Below the pieces are notes generated by a model. The model was not told the origin of the DNA, made no database searches, and saw only the letters and a list, made by a program, of their open reading frames with translations. The translations under genes were made by a program, and so were the position numbers. From Paenibacillus spongiae (GTDB taxonomy: Bacteria; Bacillota; Bacilli; Paenibacillales; Paenibacillaceae): a stretch of 64,000 nt of DNA. Shown here piece by piece: positions 61,043 through 64,000 of the stretch (position 1 is its first letter; the number at the start of each line of letters is the position of its first letter). The stretch spans positions 2,374,501 through 2,438,500 of the forward strand of contig NZ_CP091430.1 in the NCBI RefSeq assembly GCF_024734895.1, in the 5' to 3' direction.

Positions 61043-62800
61043 ATGGGCGGTAGCGACAACGAAACGGGCGAGAGGGAAGGAACGAAATTCAAGAAGCCGA
61101 TTCAGATCTTCACTCATGAGGCGCAAGAGGCGGATCCGGTAGAAGCTGCAAACGAAGAGACCGGCAAGGATAAGGTGGAGGCCGAAACCGCCGAAGAAAG
61201 CCAGGCGCAGCATGAATTCGGCGAAGAAGCGGAGAAGCATGGCACGTTCATCGAAATTGAGGAGATCCCGATTATCGCTCATGTCAAGAAAGACGGCAGG
61301 AAGGGCAAAGATCAGAGAACGGACAAGCCGGAGCCGGTGCCGATCCCTGACCGGATCGAAGATTATATCGAGAAGCTGGAAAAAGAAGCCGGGTATAAAG
61401 TGAGCTTCGACGTCATCGTTCGCGAGATGACATTCGGCGAGAAGCGGACGGCGCTGTTCTTCATGAACGGCTTCGCCAAGGATGTGGTTCTAACCGAAGT
61501 CTTGACGCGCCTCACTTATTTGCAGCCGGACGACTTGTCGGGGGACGCCTTCCGCTCGTTCCTGGAACTGTACGTGCCTGCCGTACAGGTGATGCAGGAG
61601 CATGATTGGAACGAAATGATGACGGAAGTGATGGCCGGTTCATCCGCGCTCTATATTGACGGGGAGCCGGCCGTTCTTATTATCGATGCCAAGATATTCC
61701 CGAGCCGGGGGCCGGAAGAACCGTCGCTGGAACGCGTCGTGCGCGGCAGCCGCGACGGTTTCGTCGAGACGCTCATGATCAACGTAACGCTCGTCAGACG
61801 CAGACTGCGGGACAAGCAGCTTCGATATGAAATCATGCGAGTCGGCGAACGAACGCAGACCGACGTCTGCATCGCTTATATCGATGATATCGTGGATAAA
61901 CAGCTGGTGGAGTCGATTCGCGACAAGATCTCGCAAGTGAAGCTGGACGGCTTGCCGCTTGCGGACAAACAGCTTGAAGAGGCGACGGTACAACGGGGGT
62001 GGAGCGCATTCCCGCTCGTGCGTTATTCCGAGCGGCCGGATGTGGTGGCCGTCCAGCTGTTGGAAGGGAATGTGGCCGTCTTCGTCGATACGTCGCCCAG
62101 CGTCATGATTTTGCCGACGACGTACTTCGATCATGTCCAGCATGCGGAAGAAAACAGGCAAACGCCGTTCATCGGCACCTATTTGCGGTGGGTCAGGTAT
62201 TTTGGGATATTGTCGTCGCTGTTCCTGCTGCCGCTCTGGTTTCTGTTTACGCTTCAACCGGAGCTCAAGCCGCCTATGCTGTCTTTCATAGGCGCGGAGA
62301 AAGCGGGAAAGATACCGATGGTTGCGCAGTTTCTGCTTGCCGAGGTCGGAGTCGATCTGATGCGCATGGCGGCCGTGCACACGCCTGCGCCGCTTTCAAC
62401 CGCAATGTCGCTCATCGCGGCAATCCTGATCGGGGATATCGCAGTCAAGACAGGTCTGTTCATCAACGAGGTCATCCTGTATATGGCGATTGCGGCCATC
62501 GGCATGTTCGCAACGCCAAGCTATGAGCTGGGACTAGCCAATCGGATCGTTAGGCTTAGTCTTATCGTGGCCGTCGCCCTGTTCAAGGTTCCTGGCTTTA
62601 TGCTGGTCACGACGCTGATTATGATTAGGCTTGCGACGGGGCGTTCCTTTAATCGTCCGTATATGTGGCCCTTTATCCCTTTCGACCTAAAGGGGATGAT
62701 GGGCGTCATGATCCGCATGCCGGTGCTGTATAACAGAACGCGCCCGAACCTGCTGAAGCCGCAGCAGCGGGATAAGATGCCGAAGACCAAGGGGCGCTGA
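61043..62800 (+). CDS. spoVAF: SpoVAF/GerA-family spore germination protein
   Basis: 585 residues. A charged Glu/Lys-rich N-terminal extension (about 1-95) is unlike the shorter B. subtilis SpoVAF (about 493). The GerA-A domain then shows DVIVREMTFGEKRTALFFMNGF, SSALYIDGEPAVLIIDAK, EPSLERVVRGSRDGFVETL, and the membrane part has FIGTYLRWVRYFGILSSLF ... LKPPMLSFIGAEKAGKIPM. Such proteins act with SpoVAEA in dipicolinate release. ATG 61043 follows AAAGGAG. Confidence 0.88.
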   Translation: MGGSDNETGEREGTKFKKPIQIFTHEAQEADPVEAANEETGKDKVEAETAEESQAQHEFGEEAEKHGTFIEIEEIPIIAHVKKDGRKGKDQRTDKPEPVPIPDRIEDYIEKLEKEAGYKVSFDVIVREMTFGEKRTALFFMNGFAKDVVLTEVLTRLTYLQPDDLSGDAFRSFLELYVPAVQVMQEHDWNEMMTEVMAGSSALYIDGEPAVLIIDAKIFPSRGPEEPSLERVVRGSRDGFVETLMINVTLVRRRLRDKQLRYEIMRVGERTQTDVCIAYIDDIVDKQLVESIRDKISQVKLDGLPLADKQLEEATVQRGWSAFPLVRYSERPDVVAVQLLEGNVAVFVDTSPSVMILPTTYFDHVQHAEENRQTPFIGTYLRWVRYFGILSSLFLLPLWFLFTLQPELKPPMLSFIGAEKAGKIPMVAQFLLAEVGVDLMRMAAVHTPAPLSTAMSLIAAILIGDIAVKTGLFINEVILYMAIAAIGMFATPSYELGLANRIVRLSLIVAVALFKVPGFMLVTTLIMIRLATGRSFNRPYMWPFIPFDLKGMMGVMIRMPVLYNRTRPNLLKPQQRDKMPKTKGR

Positions 62801-62843
62801 TCGCCTGACACAAATAATGCAAATGAAATGCGAATTTATCCAT

Positions 62844-62872
62844 TTATCCGGGCGGTCATCCTGTTGTATACT
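62844..62872 (+). promoter_or_regulatory. Sigma-A promoter before lysA
   Basis: TTATCC at 62844-62849, 17 bases, TATACT at 62867-62872. The leader of about 50 bases is too short for a lysine riboswitch. Confidence 0.6.
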
Positions 62873-62930
62873 GATGTTCAATGGTGCAAACTAATCAGTG
62901 GATAACATGGAGAACGACGGAGGGAATACG

Positions 62931-64000
62931 ATGTATTTACACGGTACCAGCAAAATTAACGCGCAAGGGCATCTGGAAATCGGCGGCTGCGATACGACCG
63001 ATTTGGCTAAACAATACGGAACGCCGCTATATATTGTGGACGAGGCGCTCGTCCGCCAGCGCGCGCGCGAATATGTAGAGTCGTTCCGGGCATCCGGCCT
63101 GAAATTCCAGGTTGCTTATGCAAGCAAGGCATTCAGCGTCATGGCTATGTGCGCCATTGCCGAGCAAGAAGATCTGTCGCTGGACGTCGTGTCCGACGGC
63201 GAGCTGTACACGGCGCTCAAAGCCGGTTTTCCGGTGCAGCGCATTCACTTCCACGGCAATAACAAGACGCCGGACGAAATCAATATGGCGCTCGATGCCA
63301 ACATTGGCTGCTTCGTCGTGGATAATTTCGTCGAGCTGCAGCTGCTGAACGCGCTGGCCGGCGATAAGGGCAAGAAGGCGAACGTGCTGCTGCGCGTGAC
63401 GCCGGGCGTCGAAGCGCATACGCACGACTATATCTCGACAGGCCAGCAGGATTCGAAGTTTGGCTTCGACCTGGCGAACGGCTCGGCCTATCGCGCGATC
63501 CAGGAGACGGACGCGCTTACGAACCTGGAGCTGCTGGGCGTTCATTCCCACATCGGTTCGCAAATTTTCGAGGTGGAAGGATTCCAGATGGCCGCGGCCA
63601 AAGTGGCGGAGTTCGCCGTACAAATTCGCAGCGAGCTGGATGTGACGTTCCGCGTCATCAACTTGGGCGGAGGTTTCGGCATCCGTTACACGGCGGAAGA
63701 TAAGCCGCTTCCGGTTGCGCAATATATTAAAGCGATCACGGATGCGATCAAAACCAACTTCTCCGAAGCCAATTATCCGCTTCCGGAAATTTGGGTTGAG
63801 CCGGGCCGCAGTATGGTCGGCGATGCCGGTACGACCTTGTACACGATCGGCACAAGCAAAGATATTCCGGGCGTCCGCAAGTACATCGCCGTCGATGGCG
63901 GTATGACGGACAACCCGCGTCCGGCGCTATATGAGTCCAAATACGAGGCGGTCATTGCAAACCGCGCGAATGCGCCAATCGAAGAAACGGTTACGGTTGC
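62931..64000 (+). CDS. lysA: Diaminopimelate decarboxylase, truncated by window edge
   Basis: The first about 356 residues are present; the end lies beyond the window. Alanine-racemase-like fold III PLP enzyme, last step of lysine synthesis. The PLP Lys is in VAYASKAFSVMAM, followed by LDVVSDGELYTALKAG, HFHGNNKTPDEI, HSHIGSQIFE and the phosphate loop NLGGGFGIRYT, with EPGRSMVGDAG near the end. ATG 62931 follows GGAGGG. It belongs to the aspartate pathway begun by lysC. Confidence 0.95.
   Translation, partial: MYLHGTSKINAQGHLEIGGCDTTDLAKQYGTPLYIVDEALVRQRAREYVESFRASGLKFQVAYASKAFSVMAMCAIAEQEDLSLDVVSDGELYTALKAGFPVQRIHFHGNNKTPDEINMALDANIGCFVVDNFVELQLLNALAGDKGKKANVLLRVTPGVEAHTHDYISTGQQDSKFGFDLANGSAYRAIQETDALTNLELLGVHSHIGSQIFEVEGFQMAAAKVAEFAVQIRSELDVTFRVINLGGGFGIRYTAEDKPLPVAQYIKAITDAIKTNFSEANYPLPEIWVEPGRSMVGDAGTTLYTIGTSKDIPGVRKYIAVDGGMTDNPRPALYESKYEAVIANRANAPIEETVTV

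Overview
The window looks like chromosomal DNA of an endospore-forming Firmicute of the Paenibacillaceae (Paenibacillus or a close relative). The reasons are gene order shared with Bacillus subtilis (yqhO-yqhV, spoIIIA, accBC, nusB-folD-xse-dxs-ahrC-recN-spoIVB-spo0A, bkd, xerD-deoB-punA-dacF-spoIIA-spoVA-lysA), fairly GC-rich codon use, many TTG and GTG starts behind strong Shine-Dalgarno (SD) sequences, and Paenibacillus-type departures from the Bacillus order. The genus is inferred from layout, not from a search. The window is almost all core chromosome; no rRNA, tRNA, CRISPR array, prophage or intact insertion sequence was seen.

Region by region: 1-8.3 kb holds yqhO (end only), yqhP, yqhQ, yqhR, aroQ, papA, efp, aspartokinase lysC, and a minus-strand block of sulfolactate genes (comA, comB) plus a UPF0756 membrane protein. 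8.4-14.5 kb is yqhV and the spoIIIAA-AH operon behind a good sigma-E promoter. 14.7-30.5 kb runs through accBC, yqhY, amaP, nusB, folD, xseAB, ispA, dxs, tlyA, an unnamed membrane protein, ahrC, recN, spoIVB and spo0A. 30.7-37.4 kb is the most accessory-looking part: a 2-keto acid decarboxylase, a GNAT gene without a normal start, decayed DNA, a probable SOS operon (small WYL-like protein, Y-family polymerase, YolD-like protein), a sigma factor and a second-type clpP. 37.5-43.8 kb is the branched-chain 2-oxoacid dehydrogenase operon with lipB, followed by the 32-residue Prli42. 43.8-50.1 kb holds an M20 peptidase, the FtsZ inhibitor mciZ, nudF, an EndoQ-like nuclease, spoIIM, fur and a cytoplasmic subtilisin. 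50.3-56.6 kb has ald, yqzK, xerD, deoB, punA, a Spo0E-like gene and pdp. 56.8-64 kb has dacF, spoIIAA-AB-sigF, spoVAA-AB-AF and the start of lysA.

The unifying theme is sporulation: the master regulator (spo0A), a putative Spo0A phosphatase, the first forespore sigma factor with its regulators, the mother-cell to forespore channel (spoIIIA), the engulfment protein SpoIIM, the SpoIVB signalling protease, the division inhibitor MciZ and germination proteins all lie here. Promoter-like sites for sigma-H, sigma-E and sigma-G sit where the known regulons would place them.

The most unusual signal is a dispersed 5'-leader element before efp, folD and clpP (tandemly duplicated there), with diverged relatives before spoIIAA and accB. 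A small hairpin carries GTTTTG in its loop, and the complementary CAAAAC lies a few bases before the SD sequence. In the spoIIAA leader both arms have changed together (ACGTTTT/AAAACGT). It looks like a family of structured, possibly pseudoknotted, translation-control leaders that I cannot match to a named RNA class.
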